From CAWFXC01 sp963819735 (GTDB lineage: Bacteria > Actinomycetota > Acidimicrobiia > IMCC26256 > DASPTH01): a stretch of 64,000 bases of DNA. A program made the translations under genes and the position numbers. Positions 41,763 to 51,755 of the stretch are shown piece by piece. Within the stretch, counting starts at the first letter, position 1. Every line of letters starts with the position of its first letter. The stretch is from assembly GCA_963819735.1 (NCBI GenBank), contig CAWFXC010000004.1, positions 248,001-312,000 on the forward strand, written 5' to 3'. Below the pieces are notes generated by a model that saw nothing but the letters and a program-made list of their open reading frames with translations, was not told the origin of the DNA and made no database searches.

Positions 41763-43443
41763 GGAGCATCGCGCAGCCGGGCTCGCCGCCGCCGGCGGTC
41801 ACCACCGCCACCTCGGCGTCGGTCACCTGGCGACCGTCGGCGGTCCCCCGGAGCTGCTGCATCGCCTCGTAGAGCAGGCCGAACCCGTGCAGACGCCCCA
41901 TCGACAGCTGTCCCCCATCGGTGTTGAGCGGCAGGTCACCGTCGAGGGCGATGCGGGTGCCCCCGGCGAGGAAGTCCTTCGCTTCGCCCTTCGCGCAGAA
42001 CCCGAGCGACTCGATCCACGACAGGCAGTTGAAGCTGAACCCGTCGTAGATCTCGGCGACGTCGACGTCGGCGGGGGTGAGCTCGGATCGGGTCCAGAGG
42101 TGGCGCGCCGGGCCGTCGACCAGCGGTTCGTGCTCGAGCGTCCCCTGGTCCCACGACGCGCGCTCGGTGATCTGCGTCCCCACCGCGTCGACGAACACGG
42201 CGTCGCCGCGGCCGTCGCCCGCGGTGTCGACTGCGGAGATGACGAACGCAGTCGAGCCGTCGCACGGGACGTCGCAGTCGTAGAGACCGAACGGCGTGGT
42301 GATCATCCGCGCGCCGAGGTAGTCGTCCATCGTGAGCGGTTCGCGGTAGATGGCCTCGGGGTTGCGGCCCGCGTTGGCGCGGTTGTTGAGCGCGATCCAA
42401 CCGAGGGTCTCGCGCGTGGTCCCGTAGTGGTGGAAGTGACGCGACGCCTGCACCGCGATCCAGTTGGCGGCCGATGCCGCACCGAACGGGAACCGCCACT
42501 GCATGTCTTCCCCGGCGCGCGCCGACGCGTCGGCCCCGACGAGACCACCGACCGCGTTGCCGCGGGCCTTGAGCATCGCGAGTTGCGTCGCCTCCCACAT
42601 CGTGCGGACGCACAGCACGTGACGGCACAGGCCACTCGACACCGCGAGCATGGCGGCGACGATCGCACTGAACTGGCCCGGACCTTCGGGCACGCCGTTG
42701 ATCCACGTGGGATGGAGGCCGAGCACCTCTTCCAGCGCCAGCGCGCCCCCCTCGGAATGACCGCTGCCATAGTGCGCGGTGTAGTTCAGGCCGGGGTAGG
42801 TGGAGATGCCGTCGATGTCGGCAAACTCGAGGCCGGCGTCCTCGACCGCGCGCGTGCACGCTTCGACCGCCAGGGCCACCGGATGGCGCATGAGCCGGCG
42901 GCCGACCTGCGACCGGCCCGCGCCGGTGATCGCGACGTCGTGCTCGAACTTGCGGGTGGTCGGCATCGGCCGCACCGGCGCGATGGAATCCTCGTCGGGC
43001 GGGATCCACGACGTACCGCCTGCCGCCGACGCACCGCCAGACGGACGGAACAACGGGATCCAGACGTCGTCGTTTGCCTCGAAGACGACCTCGACCTTCA
43101 TGCCGACGACCACGTCGTAGGGCGCGCACTCGACGATGTTCGTGGTGAGCCGGATGCGCGGGTCTTCCTCGATCGCCACGACCGCGACCGCGTACGGCGT
43201 CGGGAAGCCGGGGAACCACTGGTGTTCGTTGACGGTGACGCCGGCGACCTCGGCGCGACCGCTGACCGGCACGACGTCGAACTCGAAGCCCCGGCACTCG
43301 AGGCACGCGCCGGTCGGTGGATGCTGCAGCCGACCGCACGTGTTGCAGCGACGGAACCGCAGCCGGCCGTCGGCCCCCGAGGTCCAGAAGAACTGGTTGT
43401 CCTCGTCGAGGGCGGGCAGGGTGCGAATGACGGGTTGAGGCAT
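41746..43443 (-). CDS. DUF35 OB-fold/zinc-ribbon domain fused to Ltp2-like thiolase-fold aldolase
   Basis: 565 residues in two parts. Residues ~15-130 are a DUF35 protein: zinc ribbon C33/C36/C47/C50 followed by an OB-fold. Residues ~165-565 are a thiolase-superfamily lipid-transfer protein of the Ltp2/SCP2 type (VAITGAGRSQVGRRL, DIDGISTYPG, VAEIYDGFSFNCLSWIESLGF, LPLNTDGGQLSMGRLHGFG). In steroid-degrading actinobacteria, Ltp2 works as a retro-aldolase bound to a separate DUF35 protein; here the two are one chain. The likely role is cleavage of a beta-hydroxyacyl-CoA side chain. TACTGT lies 6 nt before ATG 43443. Confidence 0.85.
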   Translation of the reverse strand: MPQPVIRTLPALDEDNQFFWTSGADGRLRFRRCNTCGRLQHPPTGACLECRGFEFDVVPVSGRAEVAGVTVNEHQWFPGFPTPYAVAVVAIEEDPRIRLTTNIVECAPYDVVVGMKVEVVFEANDDVWIPLFRPSGGASAAGGTSWIPPDEDSIAPVRPMPTTRKFEHDVAITGAGRSQVGRRLMRHPVALAVEACTRAVEDAGLEFADIDGISTYPGLNYTAHYGSGHSEGGALALEEVLGLHPTWINGVPEGPGQFSAIVAAMLAVSSGLCRHVLCVRTMWEATQLAMLKARGNAVGGLVGADASARAGEDMQWRFPFGAASAANWIAVQASRHFHHYGTTRETLGWIALNNRANAGRNPEAIYREPLTMDDYLGARMITTPFGLYDCDVPCDGSTAFVISAVDTAGDGRGDAVFVDAVGTQITERASWDQGTLEHEPLVDGPARHLWTRSELTPADVDVAEIYDGFSFNCLSWIESLGFCAKGEAKDFLAGGTRIALDGDLPLNTDGGQLSMGRLHGFGLLYEAMQQLRGTADGRQVTDAEVAVVTAGGGEPGCAMLLTKTR

Positions 43444-43449
43444 CCGGCG

Positions 43450-43455
43450 ACAGTA
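43450..43455 (-). promoter_or_regulatory. -10 hexamer TACTGT, leaderless start
   Basis: On the minus strand TACTGT is followed by 6 nt and ATG 43443, without a ribosome-binding site. The divergent alcohol dehydrogenase gene starts about 110 bp further on. Confidence 0.45.
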
Positions 43456-43566
43456 TGCCGGGCTGCGGTGCGGGCGTCGCGGTGGCATGATCCCCGCACG
43501 CCGCGCGACCGGCTCGCGGTTCGCGGCCACGGTTCACGGTTTCACTCGGCCAGAGGAGTTGTCGGC

Positions 43567-44595
43567 ATGAAGGCAGCACGGCTCGAAGACGGTACCCTGC
43601 ACATCCGCGACGTCGACATCCCGGTGCCCGGCGAGGAAGAGGCACTGATCCGGATCAGCGCGTCCGGCGTGTGCCACTCCGATCTGCACCTCGCCCGCGG
43701 CGACTGGTACGGCGTCCCGCGCACCGGCAACATCGGGCACGAGGCCATCGGTATCGTCGAAGCACTCGGCCCGGGCGCCGACCGCTTCGCGCAGGTGGGC
43801 GACCGCGTGATCCTCGGCCTCGGCGGCACCGGCGGCGGCTACTGGTGCGGGGCGTGCAAGTACTGTCTCGCCGGTCAACCGCGACACTGTTCCGAGAGCA
43901 AGGGCATCATCGGTACCTTCGCCGAGTACTTCACGGTGTGGGCGCGGTCGTTGGTCAAGATCCCCGACAGCCTCAGCGATCAGGAAGCTCCGCTCGCGTG
44001 CGGAGGGCTCACTGCCTACGGCGCGGTGAAGAAACTCCTCGCCCATCACGTGCTCCCGGGGCGACCGATCGCGGTGATCGGGGCTGCAGGCGGCCTCGGT
44101 CACTACGCAGTGCAGATCGCGACCGCCTTCGGTTACGAAGTGGTCGGCGTCGACATCGGTGCGGAGCGCCTCGACTTCGTGAAGTCGTTGGGCGCGCACC
44201 TCGCGGTCGGGGCCGACGAGGCGGTCGACGTCGTGCGGCGGGAGCTCGGTGGCGTCGACGCCAGCCTGGTGTTCTCGGCGAAGATGGCGGGCTTCCGGCT
44301 CGGGTTCGACCTCCTGGCGCCCGGCGGGTTGTTCGTCGCCGTCGGCCTGCCCGCGACCAGCGAGGGCAACCTCGAGTTCAACCCGTTCGAGCTGTTCATG
44401 AAGGACGCCACGATCATCTACTCGGCCGTCGGCACCGTGCAGGACATGCGCGAGCTGGTCGACCTGGCCGCGGCCGGGAAGGTGAAGAGCCACGTGTCGC
44501 GCGTGGGTGGGCTGTCGGAGCTGCCCGCGATCTTCGACGAGCTCGAAGCCGGCCGTTACCTCGGCCGGGCGGTGCTCACCGATCTCAGCGTGTAA
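43567..44595 (+). CDS. zinc-dependent alcohol dehydrogenase (MDR family)
   Basis: Oxidises an alcohol to aldehyde or ketone with NAD(P)+. SGVCHSDLHLARGDW carries the catalytic-zinc Cys, and GHEAIGIVEALG holds the His/Glu pair. CGACKYCLAGQPRHC supplies the four structural-zinc cysteines, and LACGGLTAYGAVKK holds the third catalytic ligand. The Rossmann motif GAAGGLGHYAVQIA follows, with DIGAERLDFVKSLGA. The Asp at that position favours NAD+. Length 342 is standard. GAGG precedes ATG 43567. It lies beside the DUF35-Ltp2 fusion and may oxidise its aldehyde or the hydroxyacyl intermediate. Confidence 0.88.
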   Translation: MKAARLEDGTLHIRDVDIPVPGEEEALIRISASGVCHSDLHLARGDWYGVPRTGNIGHEAIGIVEALGPGADRFAQVGDRVILGLGGTGGGYWCGACKYCLAGQPRHCSESKGIIGTFAEYFTVWARSLVKIPDSLSDQEAPLACGGLTAYGAVKKLLAHHVLPGRPIAVIGAAGGLGHYAVQIATAFGYEVVGVDIGAERLDFVKSLGAHLAVGADEAVDVVRRELGGVDASLVFSAKMAGFRLGFDLLAPGGLFVAVGLPATSEGNLEFNPFELFMKDATIIYSAVGTVQDMRELVDLAAAGKVKSHVSRVGGLSELPAIFDELEAGRYLGRAVLTDLSV

Positions 44596-44713
44596 CCCGC
44601 GGGCCCCGCCCCCTGCCCCGGGCCCCGCTCCCGGCTCGAGGAGCTGGACGAATTCATCGACCGGCAACGCGGTTGATCCCCCCGCGCCGTAACGAGGGCG
44701 TAAGCAAGGGGGG

Positions 44714-47700
44714 ATGAGCATCCGGGTTGCGCTCGAGCACCGCATGTCGTACCGCTTCGACCGGTTGGTGAAGCTCTCCCCCCACGTCGTGCGGTTGCGG
44801 CCGGCGCCGCACTGTCGCACCCCGATCCTCGCCTATTCGATGACGGTCACCCCGGGCGACCACTTCATCAACTGGCAGCAGGATCCGTTCGGCAATCACC
44901 TGGCCCGGCTCGTGTTCCCCGAGCCGGCGAGGGAGCTGACCGTCACCGTCGACCTCGTCGCCGACCTCACGGTGGTGAACCCGTTCGACTTCTTCGTCGA
45001 GGAGTACGCCGAGCGCTACCCGTTCGACTACGACGCCACCCTCCGGCACGAGCTCGCGCCCTACCTCGTCGGCGACGAACCGGGTCCGTTGGTCGCGCAG
45101 TGGCTGCGCGACTGGTCGGCCGACCCGGCCTCGGCGCCCGGTGCCGACGGCCAGGCCATCGTCGACTTTCTCGTCGGCATCAACCAACGCGTCTTCCGTT
45201 CCGTCGCCTACACGACCCGTATGGAACCCGGCGTGCAGACGCCCGACGAGACGCTGGAGAAGGCGCTCGGCTCGTGCCGCGACAGTGCGTGGCTGCTCGT
45301 GCAGATCCTCCGACGGCTCGGGCTCGCGGCCCGGTTCGTGTCGGGGTACCTCGTGCAGTTGCGTCCTGACGAGGTCGCGCTCGACGGCCCGCCCGGACCA
45401 CTCACCGACTTCACCGACCTCCACGCCTGGGCCGAGGCCTACATCCCCGGCGCGGGCTGGGTGGGCCTCGACCCCACGTCGGGCCTGCTCGCGGGTGAGG
45501 GTCACCTCCCGCTCGTGTGCACGCCGCAGCCGTCGACCGCAGCCCCGATCTCCGGCGCCACCGAACCGTGCGAGGTCACCTTCGAGTTCTCCAACACCGT
45601 CCGCCGCCTCGCCGGGCCGCCGCGCGTGACCCTGCCCTACTCCGAGGAGCAGTGGAACCAGATCGACGCCCTCGGCGACCAGGTCGACAAGGCGCTGATC
45701 GCCGGCGACGTGGGCCTGACCCTCGGGGGTGAGCCCACGTTCGTGGCCGCCGACGACATGGAGGCCGAGGAGTGGACCACCGCGGCCGACGGCGCCGACA
45801 AACGCGCCCGGGCCGAGGAGCTCGCCGAGCGGCTGCTCGACCGCTTCGGGCCCGGCGGACTCCTCCACTACGGCCAGGGCAAGTGGTATCCGGGCGAGCC
45901 GCTCCCCCGATGGCAGATCACCCTGCTGTGGCGGGCCGACGGCGAGCCGCTGTGGAAGGACCGCGCATTGCTTGCCGGTGGGGTGCTCGCCGATGCCCTG
46001 CCCCCGGAGCCCGAAACGGCCGAGGACCACGCTGAACCGGCCGCACCGACCCCGCCTACCGCACCGACCCCGCCTACCGCACCGACCCCGCCGACTGTCG
46101 CCGACCCCGCGCTCGCAGCCGACGCCGCCACTTTGGTCCGGTCGATCGCGGCTGCGCTCGGCCTCCCCGCCGACTGCTGCATCCCCGGCTACGAGGACCC
46201 GCTGCACCTGCTGGCGGTGGAGGCGTCGATGCCCGCCGGGGAACCTCCGGCGGTCGACGTCGACCCCACCGAGGGCGCACTCGCAGATGTCGACCACCGC
46301 CTCGCCGCCATCGCCGCGCTCGACGCGGCCGGCCGGGGCGATCCCGTCGGTTGGGTGATCCCGTTGCACCCGCTGCCGCCCCGGGCCGACGCCCGCGCCG
46401 GCACCCGCCCCGGGTGGGCGACGACCCACTGGACGCTGCGCCGCGGCCACCTCGCCCTGATCCCGGGCGACTCGCCGATGGGCGCCCGTCTGCCCCTCGA
46501 CGCCCTCACCTGGCAGCCGCCACCACCTCCGGATCCGGACCCGTCGCCGTTCGAGGAGCGTTCGCCGCTCGCCGATCGCAAGCGGGAGGCGGCGCGCCCG
46601 CGGACCAAGGGCAAGGAGGTCGAGCCGGAGGAGGTGCCGCGCAGCGCGCTGTGCGTCGAGGTCCGGGAGGGGAAGGTCTTCGTGTTCCTGCCGCCGGTGC
46701 AGGCGGTCGAGCACGCGGTCGACCTGTTGGGGGTCATCGAGGACGCCGCCGCCGCGTTGGCGCGACCGGTCGTGCTCGAGGGGTACCTCCCGCCGATCGA
46801 CCCGCGGCTCGTTCGCCTCGCCGTCACCCCCGACCCGGGCGTCCTCGAGGTCAACATCCACCCGGCCGCGTCGTGGCCGGAGCTGGTCGACATCGTCACC
46901 GGGGTGCACGCCGATGCGCGGGCCACCCGGCTCGGCACCGAGACCTTCCATCTCGACGGCACCCACGCCGGGACCGGCGGCGGCAACCACTTGACCCTCG
47001 GCGGCGCCACCCCCGCCCGGAGCCCGCTGCTCCGACGGCCCGATCTGCTCCGCAGCATGATCACCTACTGGCAGCACCACCCGTCGCTCTCCTATCTCTT
47101 CTCCGGCCGGTTCGTCGGCCCGACGAGCCAGGCGCCCCGGGTCGACGAAGCCCGGCACGAGAGCCTCTACGAGCTCGAGATCTCCTTCGCCGAGCTCGAC
47201 CGCCAGACCGCCGACTCCCCCGACCCGCCGTCGCCCTGGCTGGTCGACCGGTTGTTCCGGCAGTTGCTGGTCGACGTCACCGGCAGCACGCACCGCACCG
47301 AGCTGTGCATCGACAAGCTCTTCAGCCCGGAGACGGAACGGGGTCGGCTCGGTCTGTTGGAGCTGCGAGGCTTCGAGATGCCGCCCCACCCCCGCATGGC
47401 CCTGGTGCAGGCGCTCCTGGTGCGGGCGCTGGTGGCGCGCTTCTGGGCCGAGCCGTATTCGGGCCCGCTCGTGCGCTGGGGCACCGAGCTGCACGACCGC
47501 TTCCTGCTCCCGTTCTACGTCACCGCCGACATCGCCGAAGTGGTCGACGATCTCGTCCGCCACGGCTTCGCCTTCGACCTCGCGTGGCTGGCGCCCTTCC
47601 TCGAATTCCGCTTCCCCCGCATCGGCACCGTCGACGTCGACGGCGTGCACCTCGAGCTGCGGGGCGCCATCGAGCCGTGGTCGGTGCTCGGGGAGGAGGT

Positions 47701-48244
47701 CACGTCGACCGGCACCGCCCGCTACGTCGACTCGTCGGTGGAGCGGCTGCAGGTGAGCGCCGACGGTCTCACCCCCGACCACCACCTGGTCACCTGCAAC
47801 GGGGTGCCCGTCCCCCTCCACCCCGCGGGCGCGCCGGGGTCATACGTTGCCGGGGTGCGCTACCGGGCCTGGAAACCGCCGTCGGCGCTCCACCCCACGA
47901 TCGCGGTCCACGCCCCGCTCGTGTTCGACCTCGTCGACCGGTGGAGCGGCCGCTCGCTGGGCGGCTGCACCTACCACGTGAGCCATCCGGGCGGTCGCAG
48001 CTACGACCGGTTCCCGGTCAACGCCAACGAGGCCGAGGCCCGGCGGGCGAGTCGCTTTACCGCCGAGGGGCACACGCCGGGACCCGTCGACCTCGGTGCC
48101 CTCCTCGCCGCCGGCGCGGTCGCCTCAGGGGTGGGAATCGGCACCCGGACCCTGGAGTACCCTCGGACGCTCGATCTGCGGCGCGCACCGCTCCCACCGG
48201 GCCGCGGGGTGAACGTTCCCGAGCCCGGGCGAGTCGACGGGTAG
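44714..48244 (+). CDS. transglutaminase domain fused to DUF2126 putative amidoligase
   Basis: A 1176-residue protein, first gene of a four-gene operon. Residues ~1-85 are the bacterial transglutaminase-like N-terminal domain. The papain-like core has Cys188 (GSCRDSAW), His237 (LHAWAEAY) and Asp253 (GLDPTSG). From about 335 to the C-terminus is DUF2126, regarded as an amidoligase of the glutamine-synthetase-like group: LGGEPTFVAADD, GTGGGNHLTLGGATP, HPSLSYLFSGRFVGPTSQ, HRTELCIDKLFSPE and LLELRGFEMPPHPRM. A Pro-rich repeat linker is inserted near residues 444-461. AAGGGG precedes the ATG. It is predicted to form and hydrolyse or transfer peptide-like amide bonds; the substrate is unknown. Confidence 0.88.
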   Translation: MSIRVALEHRMSYRFDRLVKLSPHVVRLRPAPHCRTPILAYSMTVTPGDHFINWQQDPFGNHLARLVFPEPARELTVTVDLVADLTVVNPFDFFVEEYAERYPFDYDATLRHELAPYLVGDEPGPLVAQWLRDWSADPASAPGADGQAIVDFLVGINQRVFRSVAYTTRMEPGVQTPDETLEKALGSCRDSAWLLVQILRRLGLAARFVSGYLVQLRPDEVALDGPPGPLTDFTDLHAWAEAYIPGAGWVGLDPTSGLLAGEGHLPLVCTPQPSTAAPISGATEPCEVTFEFSNTVRRLAGPPRVTLPYSEEQWNQIDALGDQVDKALIAGDVGLTLGGEPTFVAADDMEAEEWTTAADGADKRARAEELAERLLDRFGPGGLLHYGQGKWYPGEPLPRWQITLLWRADGEPLWKDRALLAGGVLADALPPEPETAEDHAEPAAPTPPTAPTPPTAPTPPTVADPALAADAATLVRSIAAALGLPADCCIPGYEDPLHLLAVEASMPAGEPPAVDVDPTEGALADVDHRLAAIAALDAAGRGDPVGWVIPLHPLPPRADARAGTRPGWATTHWTLRRGHLALIPGDSPMGARLPLDALTWQPPPPPDPDPSPFEERSPLADRKREAARPRTKGKEVEPEEVPRSALCVEVREGKVFVFLPPVQAVEHAVDLLGVIEDAAAALARPVVLEGYLPPIDPRLVRLAVTPDPGVLEVNIHPAASWPELVDIVTGVHADARATRLGTETFHLDGTHAGTGGGNHLTLGGATPARSPLLRRPDLLRSMITYWQHHPSLSYLFSGRFVGPTSQAPRVDEARHESLYELEISFAELDRQTADSPDPPSPWLVDRLFRQLLVDVTGSTHRTELCIDKLFSPETERGRLGLLELRGFEMPPHPRMALVQALLVRALVARFWAEPYSGPLVRWGTELHDRFLLPFYVTADIAEVVDDLVRHGFAFDLAWLAPFLEFRFPRIGTVDVDGVHLELRGAIEPWSVLGEEVTSTGTARYVDSSVERLQVSADGLTPDHHLVTCNGVPVPLHPAGAPGSYVAGVRYRAWKPPSALHPTIAVHAPLVFDLVDRWSGRSLGGCTYHVSHPGGRSYDRFPVNANEAEARRASRFTAEGHTPGPVDLGALLAAGAVASGVGIGTRTLEYPRTLDLRRAPLPPGRGVNVPEPGRVDG
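46043..46096 (+). repeat. three 18-bp tandem repeats encoding APTPPT
   Basis: GCACCGACCCCGCCTACC occurs twice exactly and a third time with changes in the last bases. In frame it codes for three APTPPT/APTPPT-like units, an extended linker inside the DUF2126 protein. The length may vary by slippage. Confidence 0.9.
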
Positions 48245-48263
48245 AACCGAGTCCCAGCGCCAC

Positions 48264-50871
48264 ATGACCATCAGCTCGCCGACCGATCTCCTCGCCTCGT
48301 ACCGGCCACTGCCCGGGGCCTACGACGAGCTGCTCACGGCCGACGGCCGGATCCGCGACCACTGGGCCCACGCCGGTCGCGTCCTCGAGGACCTCGGGCT
48401 CGACGAGCTGCTCGACCGTCGGACCGAGGCGTCGCGGCTCCTCGACGACGACGGTGTCACCTACAACGTCTACGGCCGCGCCGATCCCGCGTCGGCGCCC
48501 GCGCCGGCTGCCGCGCCCTGGGGGCTCGATCCGCTTCCGGTGCTGCTCGCCAGCGACGAGTGGGCCGCCATCGAGCTCGGGGTGATCCAGCGCGCCGAGC
48601 TGCTCAACTTGATCCTCACCGATCTCTACGGCCCACGCGACCTGCTCCGCCGCGGCGTGTTGCCGGCCGAGCTCGTCTTCTCCCACCCCGGCTTCCTGCG
48701 CCCGTGCGACCAGATCCGGGTGCCCGGCGACCAGCAGCTGTTCACCACCGCGGTCGACCTCGCCCGTGACCGCACCGGTCACTGCACGGTGTTGGCCGAC
48801 CACACCCAGGCGCCGTCGGGCGCGGGCTACGCGCTCGAGAACCGGGTGGTGGTCTCGCGCGTCTTCCCCGGCCTCTACCGCGATTCCCAGGTGCACCGCC
48901 TCGCCCCGTTCTTCCGCACCCTGCGCGCCTCGCTGCAGGAGGTCGCGCCGCCCGACGCCGACAACCCGCGCATCGTGCTGCTCAGCCCCGGTCCGTGGAG
49001 CGAGACCGCGTTCGAACACGCCGCGCTCGCCGCCCACCTCGGGTATCCGCTGGTGGAGGCGTCGGATCTCACGGTGCGCGACGGCCGGGTGTGGCTGCGA
49101 TCGCTCGGCCGGGCTGGAACGGGTCGACGTCATCCTGCGCCGCACCGACGCCTGGTTCTGCGACCCGCTCGAACTCCGCCCCGACTCCAAGCTCGGGGTG
49201 CCCGGCCTCGTCGAGGCGGCGCGCGTCGGCGGGGTGTCGATCGTGAACACGCTCGGCAGCGGGGTGCTCGAGAACCCGGCCCTGCTGCCCTACCTCCCGC
49301 GACTGGCCCAGCACCTGCTGGGCGAACAGCTGCTGCTGCCGTCGGTGCCCACGTGGTGGTGCGGCGACGACGAAGGCCGCCGTCAGGTCCTCGGGAACCT
49401 CGACCACCTGGTGATCAAGCCGATCTCCCGGTCGGTCGGGCCCATGGCCGTGTTCCCGTGGGAGCTCAGCCGCGACGAGCGCGACGACCTCCGCCGCCGG
49501 ATCGAGGCGCACCCGGCCGGTTGGGTCGGGCAGGAGAACCTCGAGTTGTCGTCGGCGCCGACGCTGACCCCGAACGGGCTCGAAGCGCGGCGCACCGTGC
49601 TGCGGGCGTTCGCGGTGGCGCGCCAGAGCTCCTACGCGGCGATGCCCGGGGGTCTCACCCGCGTCGCCGGTTCCGCCGGCAACGGCAACGGCACGAATGG
49701 CAACGGGAACGGGACCGCGGCGAGCCATCGCATTTCCAACCAGGCCGGGGCGATCAGCAAGGACACGTGGGTCCTGGCATCCGAGCCCGAGAAGCTCTCC
49801 GGGTTCTGGCTGGCCGAGGGACCGTCGGTCGTCGCCACCGGGGTCGAGGCGTCGATGTCGTCGCGCGCAGCGGAGAACCTGTTCTGGCTCGGGCGCTACG
49901 CCGAACGGGCCGAGGCCATGGCCCGGCTCCTGCGGGCCACCCACGACCGGCGCAACGACTTCCAGCGCGGCACCAACCCGGCGGGCACCGAGTGTCTGCA
50001 GGTCCTGCTCACCGCGATCACCCAGGTGAGCGCCACCTACCCCGGCTTCATGGGCGAGGGAGCTGCCGAGCGGCTCGCGGCGCCGGGCGCCGAGCTGTTC
50101 GCCCTCGTGGTCGACGAAGAGCGCCGCGGGACCTTGGCGCACGCGGTGCGCCATCTGCTCAGCGCCGCGCAGGCCGTGCGCGACCAGCTGTCGACCGACA
50201 CGTCGATGGTGGTGGGAGCGCTCGACCGCGAGATCCGCCATCTCCGCCACTCCGATCCCGATCGTCCGATGGTCGTGCAGCACACGCTCGGGCGGATCCT
50301 GCAGAGCCTCCTCGCGCTCTCCGGTCTCGCCGGGGAGAGCATGGTGCGCGACCCCGGTTGGCGGTTCATGGACGCCGGCCGGCGCATCGAACGGGGCCAG
50401 CAACTCGCGGCGCTCCTGCGCGCCACCATCACCGTCGAGCGCAGCACCGCGGCCGACAGCCTGTTGCTCGAGTCCGTGCTCATCGCGGCGGAGAGCGTGA
50501 TCACGTACCGACGCCGGTACCGGTCGCACGCGCAGCTCGAGACGCTCCTCGACCTGCTCGTGATCGACGGCGACAATCCCCGTTCGCTCGCGTACCAACT
50601 CGACCAGCTCACCGACGACGTGCGCCTCATGCCGAAGCTCGACGCCGGCCCGCGCCTGAGTGAGCCCGAGCGGCTCGTGCTCGAGGCATCCACCGCGCTG
50701 CGCCTGGCCGACACCGCCGCGCTCGCGCGCCCCCACGACGACGGCACCCGCCCGGAGCTCGACGACTTCCTCGCGCACATCCTGGAGCTGCTGCACCGCT
50801 GCGCCGACGCCATCGACGCCGACCGCTTCGTCCACCCGCTTCCGCAACACTCGCTGGTGGCCTCGTCGTGA
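48264..50871 (+). CDS. circularly permuted ATP-grasp plus alpha-E domain protein, split by a frameshift
   Basis: About 870 residues when joined. The first two thirds form the circularly permuted ATP-grasp (DUF404 type) peptide ligase-like domain: GVTYNVYGRADP, QRAELLNLILTDLYGPRDLL, SHPGFLRPCD, then DVILRRTDAWFCDPLELR, SKLGVPGLVEAARVGG and LVIKPISRSVGPMAVFPW. A Gly/Asn linker (GNGNGTNGNGNG) leads to the all-helical alpha-E (DUF403) domain starting SRAAENLFWLGRYAERAEAM. The frames change at 49109-49110; removing one C gives LGGLERVDVILRR, so a single-base insertion is likely. It lies 19 bp after the amidoligase gene and GTGA-overlaps the next transglutaminase. It is predicted to ligate an amino group to a carboxylate with ATP. 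Confidence 0.85.
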
Positions 50872-51755
50872 CCTACCGCGTCCTCCACCGTACCGAGTAC
50901 GAGTACGAGTCGAAGGTGTCGTCGAGCTACGGCGAGCTGTACCTGCTCCCGCGCGACGTGCCGGGCCAGGTGTGCCGGTCCTCGCGGGTGCGGATCGATC
51001 CCGGGCCCCACGACTACCGCGAGCGCCGCGATTTCTACGGCAACCGCGCCGCCTACTTCGCGGTGCTCGAACCGCACACCCGCCTGACCGTCACCGCCGA
51101 GAGCCTGGTCGACGTGAACCGCCCGGGCACGCTCCCGCTGCCGCTCGACCAGGCGTGGGAGGCCATACGCGATCGCCTCCGGGTCGATCCTGCCGACGAC
51201 GCGTTCGACGCCCGCGGCTTCGTCCTCGACTCGCCCAAGGTCGCGGTGTCGCCGGGCGTCACGGCCTACGCGGCGGAATCGTTCGGCCCGGCGCGGCCGC
51301 TCAACGAGGCCCTCACCGAGCTCACCGCGCGCATCCACGCCGACTTCGCCTACAAGCCGGGCTCCACCTCGGTGCGCACGACCCTCGCCGAGCTGCTCGA
51401 GAACCGCAAGGGGGTGTGTCAGGATTTCGCGCACCTCGCCGTCGGCTGCCTCCGGTCGGTTGGGCTCGCGGCGCGCTACGTGAGTGGCTACCTGGAGACC
51501 CGGCCGCCGCCGGGCCGGGAACGGCTCGTGGGTGCCGACGTCTCGCACGCGTGGGCATCGGTGTTCGTCCCCGAGGCGGGTTGGGTAGATCTCGATCCGA
51601 CCAACAACCAGTTCGTCACCGACCGCTACGTCACTACTGCGTGCGGCCGCGACTACGGCGACGTGTCACCGCTGAAGGGTGTGATCTACACGGAGAGCAA
51701 GAAGAACGAGCTGCACGTCTCGGTGGACGTCGCGCCGGTCGACGAGCCCCGCTGA
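50868..51755 (+). CDS. transglutaminase-like cysteine peptidase-fold protein
   Basis: A 295-residue stand-alone transglutaminase-like protein. The N-terminal domain (YRVLHRTEYEYESKVSSSYGELYLLPR) precedes the core with Cys184 in KGVCQDFAHLAVG, His227 in SHAWASV and Asp243 in DLDPTNNQ, a complete catalytic triad. It has no signal peptide or membrane segment, so it should act in the cytosol with the ligases. The start GTG 50868 overlaps the ATP-grasp/alpha-E stop by 4 bp. Such proteins are the regular partner of alpha-E/ATP-grasp genes and are thought to hydrolyse or transfer the amide bonds made by the ligase. Confidence 0.88.
   Translation: MTYRVLHRTEYEYESKVSSSYGELYLLPRDVPGQVCRSSRVRIDPGPHDYRERRDFYGNRAAYFAVLEPHTRLTVTAESLVDVNRPGTLPLPLDQAWEAIRDRLRVDPADDAFDARGFVLDSPKVAVSPGVTAYAAESFGPARPLNEALTELTARIHADFAYKPGSTSVRTTLAELLENRKGVCQDFAHLAVGCLRSVGLAARYVSGYLETRPPPGRERLVGADVSHAWASVFVPEAGWVDLDPTNNQFVTDRYVTTACGRDYGDVSPLKGVIYTESKKNELHVSVDVAPVDEPR

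Noticed and set aside
44637..44676. Short frame ending RSRLEELDEFIDRQRG before the amidoligase gene
   Set aside because: Too short, preceded by low-complexity C/G sequence, and lacking a start. It could be a remnant but cannot be supported.
44654..47821. 1055-codon minus-strand open frame
   Set aside because: It mirrors the DUF2126 gene codon for codon, and its protein is Arg/Gly/Val/Asp-biased without any family motif.
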